Counted from the stretch's first letter, positions 28,655 to 38,398 are shown. The stretch: 64,000 nt of DNA from Paenalcaligenes niemegkensis (GCF_022230885.1 NZ_JAKGCT010000004.1:1736001-1800000), one strand, 5' to 3'. A program made the numbers and translations. Notes: generated by a model from the letters alone, not told the origin.

Positions 28655-29698
28655 TTAACCGTTACGCAGTTTCATGAGCGCATCTTCGATACGCTTTTGT
28701 ATTTCTTCAGCTTCACCACCAACTTGCTCTGCACGAGCTCGCCACACTTCAATCGCCGCTTCACTTAACTTATTGCGATCCGACTCGGAGAAATCCGGTG
28801 ACCGTTCAACCCCATTTTCTGCTGCCCACTCCAGATGCTGCTGCTCTTCTTTACAATCCGTTTTACTGTCGGCAGCCCATTTACTTCTATGCTCATCTGA
28901 TACGCTCTGAACAATCTCTTGCAAGTCCGCAGGTAAAGCGTTGAACGCACGCTCACTGATGCCTATACCTTGTACTACAGGAACCGGCTGCAGGAGGGAA
29001 AAATACTTTGCGTCCTCTGCAAGCGATAAAGTTCGTAGCGCTTCCGGATAGTGAACTATAGCGTCGATCATGCCGGTTTTAAAAGCCAAATAGATATCAT
29101 TCTGTGGGACAACCGTTCCAACAACATCAACCGCCCGCAGAGAATTAACCTGTTGAGCTTCCCAAACTCGAACCCGTTTTCCTTTTAATGAGTCAAGAGT
29201 ATTGAATTCTTCCTTGGCAATCACGGTGATATGGCAGCTGGATGTAGGCCACATGCTAGCAACTTTGACGTCCCAGTCGGCGTATAGGTCCTCATAGGCT
29301 TCATACACAGTGGGAAGGAGGCTAAGGAACTCATCGCGAGTGTTGAAAACCATCTGTGGCAAAACCAATGGCAGCACTGGCTGGCTACGACCATAATACC
29401 CAGCATAAACATAGCTGCTTTCAACCAATCCGTTTTTAAGCGCCCCCAGCATATCGCTTTCCTTAAAGCCCAGAGCGCCCCCTGGATAGACCACTACCTT
29501 GAGTCTACCGTCAGTTGCCTCGTTGATCATGTTTGCCCAATCTGTTTCTAACTTGAAAACCTCACGGTCAGCGGTGTGGGCAGTGTAATAACGCCACTCA
29601 ATGGGCTTTTCCTGCGCAAATGCTAATGCGGGCGCGCTGAGAGCCATCACTCCAAGAAAAAAGCCTGAAATTACATTTCTTTTCATAAAGCGCTTCAT
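28655..29698 (-). CDS. TRAP transporter solute-binding protein (DctP)
   Basis: A 347-residue periplasmic protein with a signal peptide (MKRFMKRNVISGFFLGVMAL, cleavage near AFAQ). Family stretches: WANMINEATDGRLKVVVYPG, LKGKRVRVWEAQQVNSLRAV and NDIYLAFKTGMIDAIVHYP, the last being the conserved selector region where Arg binds carboxylate (VRVWEA). Best candidate partner of the DctQM at 20958-22760, although encoded on the opposite strand 6 kb away. Leads the DctP-amidase-IclR unit. Confidence 0.92.
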   Translation of the reverse strand: MKRFMKRNVISGFFLGVMALSAPALAFAQEKPIEWRYYTAHTADREVFKLETDWANMINEATDGRLKVVVYPGGALGFKESDMLGALKNGLVESSYVYAGYYGRSQPVLPLVLPQMVFNTRDEFLSLLPTVYEAYEDLYADWDVKVASMWPTSSCHITVIAKEEFNTLDSLKGKRVRVWEAQQVNSLRAVDVVGTVVPQNDIYLAFKTGMIDAIVHYPEALRTLSLAEDAKYFSLLQPVPVVQGIGISERAFNALPADLQEIVQSVSDEHRSKWAADSKTDCKEEQQHLEWAAENGVERSPDFSESDRNKLSEAAIEVWRARAEQVGGEAEEIQKRIEDALMKLRNG

Positions 29699-29778
29699 TG
29701 TCTGCTCCTAGTATTTATCAGTAAGCTTTAAAACTACATTTCTTTATTGCGAAAGCGTGTTAAAACATATTAATCCCT

Positions 29779-29812
29779 ATCGATAGCCGGGTCAATGATA
29801 TTGATATGCGAT
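29779..29812. promoter_or_regulatory. Candidate operator upstream of DctP/LhgO-like divergent pair
   Basis: ATCGATAG (29779-29786) and GATATGCGAT (29803-29812) are the same two words as at 20845-20873 in mirror orientation, 16 instead of 11 bases apart. It sits about 80 bases upstream of the DctP start. Confidence 0.4.
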
Positions 29813-29926
29813 ACACAAAAAGTTTACCCTTCACATCAAAGACTTATCGAGACACGGTATTTACGCGATTAATAACCCGCCTTAATACTAAGCATCATAA
29901 AAACCGAATACTAGGACTTAGCACTT

Positions 29927-31123
29927 ATGGGATCCGTAGCAAGGTACGACTTTCTTATTATTGGCGCTGGTATCATTGGGGCAGGATTAGCCGCTGAAAT
30001 CTCTCGGCGAAAACCCAATGCAAGGGTATTAGTTATCGAAAAAGAAGCGAGCCCTGCCTCCCATCAAACCGGGCGTAATAGCGGTGTTGTGCATTCAGGG
30101 GTTTACTACACCCCTGGCAGCCTCAAGGCGCATTTCTGCCAAGAAGGCATGGCGCAGCTCCAGCACTTATGTCAACAACACACTATCCGCTACGAACAAC
30201 GAGGAAAGCTGCTGGTCGCCACAACAGATCGAGAAGAAGCCCGTCTAACAGATTTAGAAGAGCGTGCAATAAAAAACGCCGTACCAGCAGAACGTTTGAA
30301 TGACCAACAACTACGCGCTTCTGAGCCGGCTATTACTGGGCAAGCGGCATTATATATACCCTCTACAGCTATCATTGATTATGCTGGCGTTACCAAAGCA
30401 TTATTAGCAGAAGTGGAGAATGCAGGCGGTACCGTACAATTCAATGCACCATTCACGACGCTTGAACACGTTGGCTCTGCCTATCGAGTTGTCACACCCG
30501 CTGGCACCGTAGAAGCGGGGCAAATTATCGCCTGCACAGGTCTGGCTTCAGATCGAGTTTCCCGTCTACTAGGCATCACTCCAGAGGTTCGCATCATTCC
30601 CTTTAGGGGCGAATACTTTGTTCTACCTTCTCGCCTGAACGACGTCGTGCATCGACTCATCTATCCTGTACCGGATCCCACTCTGCCCTTTTTAGGCATA
30701 CATTTAACCCCGATGGTTGACGGTACCATTACCGTCGGCCCCAACGCCGTTCTAGCACTTGCCAGAGAAAAATATGGCCGTTTCAGTATTGATATGGGAG
30801 ACGCCTGCTCAGCTCTTAGCTACTCAGGTCTCTGGAAGATGCTAGCTAAACATCCAAACGCCACTTGGAACGAGCTAAAAGGCTCCCTATCCAAACGTGT
30901 CTATCTGAAAGCCGTACAAAAATACTGTCCACAAATACAATTGTCTGATCTAAGCACCTATCACAGCGCCAACCGGGCCCAAGCCGTAAGTCCAGATGGC
31001 ACACTGGTGGACGACTTCCTGATTAAAACCCATGGTGGAATCACAACGATCCTTAATGCACCCTCGCCCGCAGCTACCTGCAGTCTGCCTATCGCTGCTA
31101 AAGTTGCCGATGACATACTGTAA
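29927..31123 (+). CDS. L-2-hydroxyglutarate oxidase family FAD enzyme (LhgO/YgaF)
   Basis: A 398-residue flavoprotein of the LhgO family: FAD motif FLIIGAGIIGAGLAAEIS, the hallmark HQTGRNSGVVHSGVYYTPGS, FRGEYFVLPSRLNDVVHRLIY and HLTPMVDGTITVGPNAV. In E. coli the enzyme oxidises L-2-hydroxyglutarate to 2-oxoglutarate and donates electrons to quinone. The gene is divergent from the DctP-amidase unit and shares its intergenic region. If 5-oxoproline or a glutarate derivative is the cluster's substrate, this enzyme would link to the TCA cycle; this is a hypothesis. Confidence 0.9.
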   Translation: MGSVARYDFLIIGAGIIGAGLAAEISRRKPNARVLVIEKEASPASHQTGRNSGVVHSGVYYTPGSLKAHFCQEGMAQLQHLCQQHTIRYEQRGKLLVATTDREEARLTDLEERAIKNAVPAERLNDQQLRASEPAITGQAALYIPSTAIIDYAGVTKALLAEVENAGGTVQFNAPFTTLEHVGSAYRVVTPAGTVEAGQIIACTGLASDRVSRLLGITPEVRIIPFRGEYFVLPSRLNDVVHRLIYPVPDPTLPFLGIHLTPMVDGTITVGPNAVLALAREKYGRFSIDMGDACSALSYSGLWKMLAKHPNATWNELKGSLSKRVYLKAVQKYCPQIQLSDLSTYHSANRAQAVSPDGTLVDDFLIKTHGGITTILNAPSPAATCSLPIAAKVADDIL

Positions 31124-31699
31124 CCTTTTACCCTATTCATGAGCGAAATGTCATTATGCGCAGGGTCTCCATATTGCTATGCGATCGCGCCTACTCAATT
31201 GCCCATCCTCACGATCCAAGGATTACTGTTCAGGATGTCGATATAGGGTTAGCTGTGAAGACGCCTGGTGATGCTAAGCTCCATCACATGGGAAAAAATG
31301 TGCATAACTCACCAACACATTTTTGGTACATAAAGACATCAAAGCAGCGTTCGAGCAGACTTTTGTGAGCTATGCTGAAAAACTCAAGCGGGCGAGGGAC
31401 TTACTTCGCAAATTGCTATCACCCAGAGAGAGTCAGCAACAAAGAATACGAACTCTCTCTTTCGTCAGGACAAAGGCTGCTGCCTTTGCAAAGAGGCATG
31501 CCAATTATTCTCGATGGTGGACATTAGTTCAACTGGTGTCAGCAGCTCTTCCGGTGATAACGACCAGACGGTCGTCGCAGAAATCACCGAGTCTTTTGCC
31601 TGGTTCTAGCCGATACAATAAAACCGCTCTATGGTTGCTTATTACGCTTGTCTAATTGCTTTAGACGTGGAAGCCAAAAACCTGAACGGCCTATGATAA
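31124..31699. other. Unassigned 576-base gap
   Basis: Between the LhgO-like gene and the DUF454 gene. Some frames stay open (for example 31323-31655 plus strand, rich in Arg/Leu), but none shows a recognised motif, a convincing ribosome site or neighbour support. I see no transposase, tRNA or strong hairpin. It may hold a decayed gene. Confidence 0.4.
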
Positions 31700-32119
31700 T
31701 TATTCGCATTTTACTGATTCAGGCCTTGACCACAGCCACACCAATACACACAGCATGCAGGTAATAGCCAAGCCTGCTGCCCAAAGCGGTGTGTTTGTCC
31801 AAAGAAGGATTGCGGCGCAGACAGTCATGCTGCACAGGGCCGTCCATTTGCCCCGACGGCTGACCAGACGCCCTTGCTCCCAGCGCTGCAGCGAAGGACC
31901 AAATAAACGGTGGTTAAGTAACCATTGATGAAAACGCGGAGAGCTACGTGCGGCAGCCCAGGCAGAGATCAATACAAAAACTGTCGTTGGCAGCCCCGGC
32001 AGAATGGCCCCGATGAAGGCCAGTACCAAGCTGAGCACCGCGACAATCAACCAAAAAGCGCGCACGACTCTGGACTCAGACTGCTTGGCATTGTTCTGTG
32101 ATGGCGGCGGGAGTGACAT
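31700..32119 (-). CDS. DUF454/YbaN family inner membrane protein
   Basis: A 139-residue protein with about three membrane spans. The DUF454 signature is clear: FWLIVAVLSLVLAFIGAILP, LPGLPTTVFVLISAWAAARS and SPRFHQWLLNHRLFGPSLQR. The start at 32119 is preferred because the upstream extension to 32224 is unlike the family. Function unknown in the family. Confidence 0.85.
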   Translation of the reverse strand: MSLPPPSQNNAKQSESRVVRAFWLIVAVLSLVLAFIGAILPGLPTTVFVLISAWAAARSSPRFHQWLLNHRLFGPSLQRWEQGRLVSRRGKWTALCSMTVCAAILLWTNTPLWAAGLAITCMLCVLVWLWSRPESVKCE

Positions 32120-32177
32120 TAGCTTGCTGAGGCCTGAAAACGCATGATGAATAATTATAGTCGGTGGAGGCTGTAGC

Positions 32178-33187
32178 CTAACTGAAGCGTGTGCCACCGG
32201 GCAGGCGGCGTAGCAACCCAACAAAAGCCAACGACAGAATAAAAATCAGCACGGCAATCAGGGGAGCCTGCCAAACGATACCCGAGCCTGAACCATACAG
32301 GCCGCTTTGTGTGGCTATATCCAGAAAAACAGGGTGCACCAAGTAAACACCGAAGGTTAGCGGCGCGATGACACTTAGGCGTGGCAGGCGACGGGTGTGC
32401 AAGAGCAACTGAAATATTGCCAGTGACATCAGCGGCACAGTCACGCTAAAGTTATCGTAAAAATACAGATTCAGCGTCTCGAATGTGGACAATATATTTG
32501 TTCCGATCGCCGTCAGGGCTACTGCAGTAATCAGCCACAAGACGGGTGCAGCAAGGCGTAACTGACCGTCGAACAGCATACGGCCTGCCCAGAAGTAACT
32601 GATGTAAGGCAGGAACCAGAACAGAAAGAAACCGTAGCCGTGCGAGTTGGCTTCACGGTGCAGGCTCTGCAGTATGGCCAGCGTAAACACCAAAGTCAGG
32701 ACAGCAAAGCGTTGCCTGCGAGAAGTCCGTCGATAAAGCAGGCGCAACCAAGGGGCCACCAGGTACAGTCCTATCAGCATATAGAGATACCACAGATGAT
32801 AATAAGGCTCGCCGCTGGTGGCTTTACGTAGCCAGGCCGCTGTATCCATAGCTGTGCCCTGCAGGTGGTACATCAAGGCCCCCACAGCAAGTAGAATACC
32901 GTCCAAAATAAGGTAGCTGGCAAAATGCGCCGCGCCCGGCGCAGATAGAATCGTTTGACGCTTTCCTGCTTGTCAGGATTGAGCAGCAATACCCCACTGA
33001 TCATCACAAAAACCGGCACACACCAGCGGGTGGCAGCATCGTATACATTCGCCCACTGCCAGTCGACCGAGCCATGATCGAGAGCTCTGGTCAGGGGTAC
33101 GGCGGCGCAATGCAGTAGCACCACCGCCAAGGCTGCCAGCCAGCGTGCTGTGTCTAATTGATCATAGTCGGCGGTAGAAGCAGGCAT
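32178..33187 (-). CDS. Acyltransferase family 3 membrane protein (OafA/WecH-like), one apparent frameshift
   Basis: A multi-span O-acetyltransferase of surface sugars or related acceptors. The start DYDQLDTARWLAALAVVLLH contains the catalytic-type His and is family-typical; VFVMISGVLLLNPDKQES and FYLRRARRILPATLFWTVFY follow, then YHLWYLYMLIGLYLVAPWLR and PLTFGVYLVHPVFLDI near the end. The C-run 32879-32883 is five (six expected): correction gives YLLWGALMYHLQG and 336 residues. Acceptor not identified. Confidence 0.85.
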
Positions 33188-33260
33188 GGCACACCAAAAA
33201 ACAAAGGTGTAGTTACCTTAACAAATTAGATAACCGACGCGGCGTCTATTTCTGCACTGG

Positions 33261-34123
33261 CTAGACTGCCTTAAGCTCTACACCGATATCGGCGGGCGAG
33301 CCGAAGTAGACGCTACTGGTAACAAGAGCGTCAACGCCGCTGGCTGCGAACTCCTGAACGTTACTCAAATTAATGCCCCCGGCAGCCAGAATTTTAATGT
33401 GAGGCCATTTGTCTCGCAAAATGGAGCACCATTGCTCAAGATGCGGTCGGCTGACTTTATCAAACTGAATAATGTCCGCCCCAGCAGCCATCGCCTCGTG
33501 AGCCTCATCCAGCGTCTCGGCTTCAATGACTATTTTTTCTCGACCAGATGCCTGGCATGTAGGCTCAAGGCTTCGCGTACTGATTGCCATCCGTTCGGTA
33601 GTAGTGAGCGATGCTGAGGAAACACCAATACGGTTTCAGATAATCCCAGGCGATGTGGAGCCGCGCCACCAGCCAAAGCGGCTTTTTGAGCGACACGCCT
33701 GAGACCCGGAGGGTGCTTGCGTGTGGTTAGTATCCCGATATCCTCACTTACCTGATAAGCCAGCGTACACATTTTGTGGGTGCGCGTCGCCACGGAACAG
33801 GCGTATTCAAGCAGGTTCTGCGCCACTTTCCAGCAGTCCAGCAAGCTTTGGGCTGAGCCCTCCGCAGTCACTATAGCGTCACCTGGCGCAATCTTGTGCC
33901 CGCTGGAATGCACTTGCGTTACATGCCCGCCTGAAAGCTCAACCAGGCGGGCAACCTCTTCGCTGCACGCCACAACTAAATCTGTACGAGCGACCCAACG
34001 AATCTGTGCCGCTTGGGTCCCAATAGCTAAAACAGCGCTAGTCAGATCGAAGTAAGAAACATCTTCTTCCAGCCAACCTTCCAGAGTCGCCGTATCAAAA
34101 AACACCGAAGCCTGCAGCATCAT
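33261..34123 (-). CDS. modD: ModD-type pyrophosphorylase (NadC-like) of a molybdate operon, one apparent frameshift
   Basis: Quinolinate phosphoribosyltransferase-like protein of unknown precise role, found in molybdenum-transport operons. VSYFDLTSAVLAIG at the start, then SGHKIAPGDAIVTAEG, AQNLLEYACSVATRTHKM, ILTTRKHPPGLRRVAQKAAL and GGAAPHRLGLSETVLVFPQH; the second part has IVIEAETLDEAHEAM, ADIIQFDKVS and ILAAGGINLSNVQEFAASGV. The T-run 33533-33538 is six (seven expected), giving LVEKKIVIEAE and 287 residues. Its start codon overlaps the modB stop (TAATG). Confidence 0.88.
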
Positions 34124-34784
34124 TAAAAATTTCCGTAACGTTTCAGCGTGAAAAACACGACCATGGTCACACCTGCCAGTATCAGTGACAGTTGGTTCGC
34201 ACAGTAAAACTCACCATCCAGCACGTGGTTGTAGATCGCTAAAGACAACGTTTCAGTACGCCCGGAAATGTTACCTCCCAGCATTAGCGAGACCCCTACT
34301 TCGCCCAAGGCACGACCGCCTGACAAAATCAAGCCTGTCACTACCCCTCGTCTTGCCAGGGGCCAATCCACACGCCAAAAAACCTGCCAAGGGGACTCGC
34401 CCAACGTAGCTGCCGCCTCTCGCATCCGTTGTGGCACAGCCATGAATGCCGTCTGTACAGGTTTCACCATTAAGGGGAGTCCCGCAACAAAAGCAGCGAT
34501 AACCAGGCCCGGCAAGGAAAATACGACATCGGGCCGGAGCCATTCAGGCAGGAAGAGAACCAGCCAGCCATTTCGCCCTAACGCCATCAAGAGCACGTAC
34601 CCCAAAACAATAGGGGGAAAATCAGGGGTAGCATGATCAGTGCGTCGACCACGGCCTTGCCATAAAAAGTACGGCGTGCCATTAGCCAGGCTAGGCCAAG
34701 GCCGAACACCAATTGCAGCGTGATGGTCCATAGCATGACCTTGATGGTTAAACCATAGGACGATGCGGCACATTGCTCCAGCAT
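34123..34784 (-). CDS. modB: Molybdate ABC transporter permease ModB, one apparent frameshift
   Basis: Inner-membrane permease. The N-terminal part has LTIKVMLWTITLQLVFGLGL and ALIMLPLIFP; after the G-run 34613-34617 (five; six expected) the frame continues PIVLGYVLLMALG, then the EAA loop REAAATLGESPWQVFWRVDW and ALGEVGVSLMLGGNI, with 220 residues overall. This is the usual ModB length and order. Overlaps modA by one base and modD by one base. Confidence 0.9.
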
Positions 34785-35521
34785 TAATCCAGGCCGTAAC
34801 TCTGCAAAATTTCGCGAGCTGGCGCGCTGGCGATATAGTCAAGCCATGCCTTGATTGCCGTATCGTTTTCTCGGCCCTTCATCACCGCAACACTAATTAC
34901 GATGGGCGTGTAACACTCTGACGGAGCCACTACAAACCCACCTATCTTGTCTCCCTGGGCAAGAGCTTCAGTCAGATTAACGAAGCCTGCATCCACTTCC
35001 CCTAAGGCTACATAGCTACCTACCTGAGGAACCGTGTCGCTTTCCATCACTTTAGATTGCAGAGGTTCCAATAGCCCCGTGTGTTCCAGACATTGCATAG
35101 CGGCCATACCATACATGGCACGCTTTTGATCTGGCATAGCAATGCGCTGTACTTCAGGTCGCTGCAGATCAGACAAGGTAGAAAGCTGTTGGTTTTTAGC
35201 GTAGATCAGGGCCAGCTTACCGTCTCCCAGCCTCACGTAAGTATCGGCAAGCCCTAGCGGGGTCAGGAAGAATTCGTCGGCAACCAATAAGGCAATATCA
35301 GGATTTTGTCGCGCTTGTGTCTCGATTTGCTTTAGGTGGCCAAAACTTGCCTCTGCCTTAATACCGGTTACTTTGCTGAAGTTATCCATCAGCTCCAGCA
35401 AAGGCTTACGATAGCCCGCTGCGGAGGCCATCAATAGCGAATCCGCATTGGCTGATCCTGCCCCCATCACCAGGCAAAGCGAGACCGCAACTGCCCATGT
35501 CGTTCTAAGTCGTTTCATCAC
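34784..35521 (-). CDS. modA: Molybdate ABC transporter substrate-binding protein ModA
   Basis: A 245-residue periplasmic protein with a signal peptide ending near GSANADS. Family stretches: ASAAGYRKPLLELMDNFSK, ASFGHLKQIETQARQNPDIA and YGMAAMQCLEHTGL, with VGSYVALGEVDAGFVNLTEA. It binds molybdate (or tungstate) for ModB. First gene of modA-modB-modD; no ModC ATPase gene is present in the window. Confidence 0.87.
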   Translation of the reverse strand: MMKRLRTTWAVAVSLCLVMGAGSANADSLLMASAAGYRKPLLELMDNFSKVTGIKAEASFGHLKQIETQARQNPDIALLVADEFFLTPLGLADTYVRLGDGKLALIYAKNQQLSTLSDLQRPEVQRIAMPDQKRAMYGMAAMQCLEHTGLLEPLQSKVMESDTVPQVGSYVALGEVDAGFVNLTEALAQGDKIGGFVVAPSECYTPIVISVAVMKGRENDTAIKAWLDYIASAPAREILQSYGLD

Positions 35522-35626
35522 TTTAGCTTTATTCTTCTAAAAATCGATATATAGCAAAGTATACATCGAAGAATTACAGTAAAACATAAGAGTCCAAACA
35601 ACAAAGAGGATGACAATAAGTTTGAG

Positions 35627-35980
35627 CTAAAGAGGCTCTTGAGCCCCCATGGCATCAACGTAGTCCTCCGGCACATAGATCATACGGCCATCATCAAGAC
35701 GATAGGTAATCCCTGCGCGTGAGCCCTCCCCTTGCCCGACCTCGCCACTGGACTCATATCGCGTGAGTTCCTGCCCGTCTTTGATGGTGATGCGCATGTC
35801 GGCTTCGCCGGGGTTTTCAACCACAACCACCTTGTCCTGGGCATAAGGATTCAGCGGGTTGTGCGCGATCACCACCATCAGCATGGCGATAATCACCAGA
35901 AACAGGTCAACAAGGGCTTAAAATAGCAAGTCATCCGCTATTTTAATTGGCTCTCTCAGTAAGCCACCCTTATTTAATCT
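35627..35980 (-). pseudogene. Small membrane-anchored protein with an in-frame stop, ExbD-like layout
   Basis: The downstream part (35627-35896) encodes one transmembrane segment (VIIAMLMVVIAHNPLNPYAQ) and a short hydrophilic domain with VVVVENPGEADMRITIKDG. Protein-like sequence continues upstream in the same frame (REPIKIADDLLF, then stop, then ALVDLFLVIIA), so the TAA at 35919-35921 interrupts what looks like one protein of ExbD/TolR-like plan: short N-terminus, one span, periplasmic domain. The family guess is weak. No ATG was found upstream. It may be a decayed gene or start at the internal GTG at 35896. Confidence 0.4.
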
Positions 35981-36033
35981 GAAGTGCAGCTCTTGATTTA
36001 ACGCCTTTTTAAGCCCTGCCAAGGAGTTCGCCG

Positions 36034-36501
36034 ATGCCAATTATCGCCGCAGCCTTATTGATTTTAGCCGCGATTATTTATGGCGCCACCATGCTTTACC
36101 TGACAGTGACTGCAGAGTTTGGCCGCTTCAGCGGCGTTGCCGCCGTGGTATCAGCCGCCCTTGTTATGGCCTTATTCATCTCAATGGGGCTTCGCCGATA
36201 CCGGGCGATACATGGTGTCACCATCAAGGGAAAGCGCACCTTGAAGCTAAAAGGCACATGGGGTGAAATCCGCATCGATGCAAACCAAAAAAGCGGCAAG
36301 CTAGACCTGGAAGGGAAAACCGTGCTTTTTATTTTTGCAGATATCGCTGATGCGCGGGCTGTAGCTAATGAAAAGACCTGGCAACTGGAGCTTCTGCTCA
36401 ACAATAATAACCAAGCTCTTTGGTCCATACCCATGAGCGGCGGCAAAGAAGCCCGCCGATGGACAAAAATATTAAAACTTGCCGCTGCGCAAGAACTGTA
36501 A
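36034..36501 (+). CDS. Membrane protein of unknown function
   Basis: A 155-residue protein with two N-terminal hydrophobic spans (IIAAALLILAAIIYGATMLY and GVAAVVSAALVMALFISMGL), then a basic cytoplasmic domain with TIKGKRTLKLKGTWGEIRID, LDLEGKTVLFIFADIADARA and a C-terminal helix. The soluble part could be a small beta-rich PH-like domain, but I do not recognise a family. It has an AAGGAG site upstream (36021-36026). It is divergent from the interrupted gene. Confidence 0.65.
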   Translation: MPIIAAALLILAAIIYGATMLYLTVTAEFGRFSGVAAVVSAALVMALFISMGLRRYRAIHGVTIKGKRTLKLKGTWGEIRIDANQKSGKLDLEGKTVLFIFADIADARAVANEKTWQLELLLNNNNQALWSIPMSGGKEARRWTKILKLAAAQEL

Positions 36502-36746
36502 ATACCCCACTCAGGACACTTGTACGCTCCCATATCAAACCACTGGTGCACGCGCGTACAACCATTGGGTGTCAAAATGGTGTAAACATCAGTTATGAGG
36601 CCTTCCCGCAACACGGACATGGCGACATGATCCGCGTCTCTCTGGAGCGAGCGCTGCAGATATCCACTACGAATTGAGTAGGGTGCCTTGCACAGCAATG
36701 GAGGGCAACGGAGCCGCCTTTGCTACAGGCTCATACCAAGACTCTT

Positions 36747-38300
36747 TTACAGTAACCACTCTATAGGAAGGACCGAGAGAAACCGTACGAAGCCTCTTTT
36801 CAGCAGACTCGTTTCAGGCTCCGTATCGTGTCTAAGCGGCTTTCCGTCGCGCTGTTCGATCCAATACACCTTCCCCGATTCGGAGAGGCGAACCTCGTAC
36901 GAACCTTGGGGTATCCCTTCATCGAAAAATCCTCCAATTTGACGCGCCATGCTGGGGCTTTCTATGACAAAGCCCAATTCGGTATTCAAAAGTGCAGAAC
37001 GTGGATCGAAATTAAAGGAACCTACAAATATACGTTCATCGTCAACGGCAAAGGTTTTGGCATGCAGACTGGACCCGGAACTGCCGAACGGCCCGGCGCT
37101 CTCGTTACGCTTGATCTCGGGCGAAACCCGACGCAACTCGTAAAGCTTGATTCCTGCCTGCAGCAAATCTTTACGCCGCTTGGCATAACCAGCATGAACC
37201 GCCGCCACATCGGTGGCATCCAATGAGTTGGTCAATATGCGTAACTTCACACCCGCTTGGGCCATATCCGTGAAAACATCCACGCCAGCCGCCGTCGGTA
37301 CAAAATAAGGGGAGATCAGCTCCACGTTATTGCTGGGCTGGCCGAGCATTTCGCCCAGCTGATAAATCAGCATCGTTTCCGCCTTTGCCGTGCCTAAACC
37401 TTTGGCTGGGTCATCGCTGACCATCCGCGTGTCAGCCCATTCGAAAACGAGCTTTCCTTCGAGCAGATGCGTAATGAAGGCGGAGTTCTTGATTGCTGCG
37501 GTGTATTCTTCGGAGGCCTCAGATCTGCCCATGGCTTCGGCTGCTGTTCTGAGCTCCTGCAAAACTGTCGCATTTACGTCGGGCAGAATCAAGTCAACGG
37601 GATAGGACGATTCGCTTTCCCAATAACGATCGAAATCCAGAGACACATCGTTGACCACCTTCCCCACGGCCATAACATCAAGATCGGCGAACAAGACCGC
37701 CTCACCTGCCCCGAAGTATTCGTCACCCACATTTCGTCCACCAATAATCGTTGCCTGATTATCAGCCGTTAGCGACTTATTGTGCATACGACGATTGGCT
37801 CTCATGAAATTGGTCAGAAACCCAATCGCTTTGGGCTTGCGCACCACAAAAGGATTGAACAAACGAATTTCGATGTTCGGGTGGGTATGCAGACCGGCAA
37901 GCTCTTTATCCAGCCCGACCGTACCGTTATCATCCAGCAGAAGGCGTACTCGCACGCCCCGTTCCGCTGCGGCATGCAACTCTTCAAGAAGCAGGGTACC
38001 TGTAATATCGCCATGCCAGATGTAGTACTGCACATCCAGCGTCTTTTGTGCAGATCGCGTCAATAAGACACGAGCAGCAAAAGCGTCATGGGCGTCGGCC
38101 AGAGAATAGATACCACTTTTTCCTGGATGCGCCTGAGCCTGGGGTCTGATGGCACGGCCTAAAGCTGTGTCTTCGGCTTCAGCCTGATTTAGGGCCAGAC
38201 TGCTGGGCCGTCCTTCCAGTGATGGTAAGGAACAGCCCGCTAGCAGCCCGACAAGCATAAAGAAAACAAAAGGGCTGGGGGAAGAAAGAACGCTCTTCAT
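36747..38300 (-). CDS. Phospholipase D/cardiolipin synthase-like lipoprotein (ClsC/YmdC-like)
   Basis: Two HKD motifs: MHNKSLTADNQATIIGGRNVGD with EYF, and SLHAKTFAVDDERIFVGSFN with FDPRS. These are the paired active sites of phosphatidyltransferases that form cardiolipin. The start at 38300 gives a signal peptide ending LVGLLAGCSL, a lipobox, so it is likely an exported lipoprotein; an upstream ATG at 38324 adds eight residues. Other stretches: VRLLLDDNGTVGLDKELAGL and ISPYFVPTAAGVDVF. Intact, single gene. Confidence 0.88.
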   Translation of the reverse strand: MKSVLSSPSPFVFFMLVGLLAGCSLPSLEGRPSSLALNQAEAEDTALGRAIRPQAQAHPGKSGIYSLADAHDAFAARVLLTRSAQKTLDVQYYIWHGDITGTLLLEELHAAAERGVRVRLLLDDNGTVGLDKELAGLHTHPNIEIRLFNPFVVRKPKAIGFLTNFMRANRRMHNKSLTADNQATIIGGRNVGDEYFGAGEAVLFADLDVMAVGKVVNDVSLDFDRYWESESSYPVDLILPDVNATVLQELRTAAEAMGRSEASEEYTAAIKNSAFITHLLEGKLVFEWADTRMVSDDPAKGLGTAKAETMLIYQLGEMLGQPSNNVELISPYFVPTAAGVDVFTDMAQAGVKLRILTNSLDATDVAAVHAGYAKRRKDLLQAGIKLYELRRVSPEIKRNESAGPFGSSGSSLHAKTFAVDDERIFVGSFNFDPRSALLNTELGFVIESPSMARQIGGFFDEGIPQGSYEVRLSESGKVYWIEQRDGKPLRHDTEPETSLLKRGFVRFLSVLPIEWLL

Positions 38301-38398
38301 ACGTGCCAAGAAAGATGAAATCATGGCGCTACTGTAATCTGGAACGCGTCGCTTTGCATACTTACTTGTGATGAGGGAACACGCCGGCTAGCCAACGC

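Noticed and set aside
31323..31655. 110-residue Arg-rich plus-strand frame
   Set aside because: No recognised domain, no clear start signal; could be chance.
36096..36698. 200-residue open frame antisense to the unknown gene at 36034
   Set aside because: No motif; the plus-strand frame has a better ribosome site and membrane layout.
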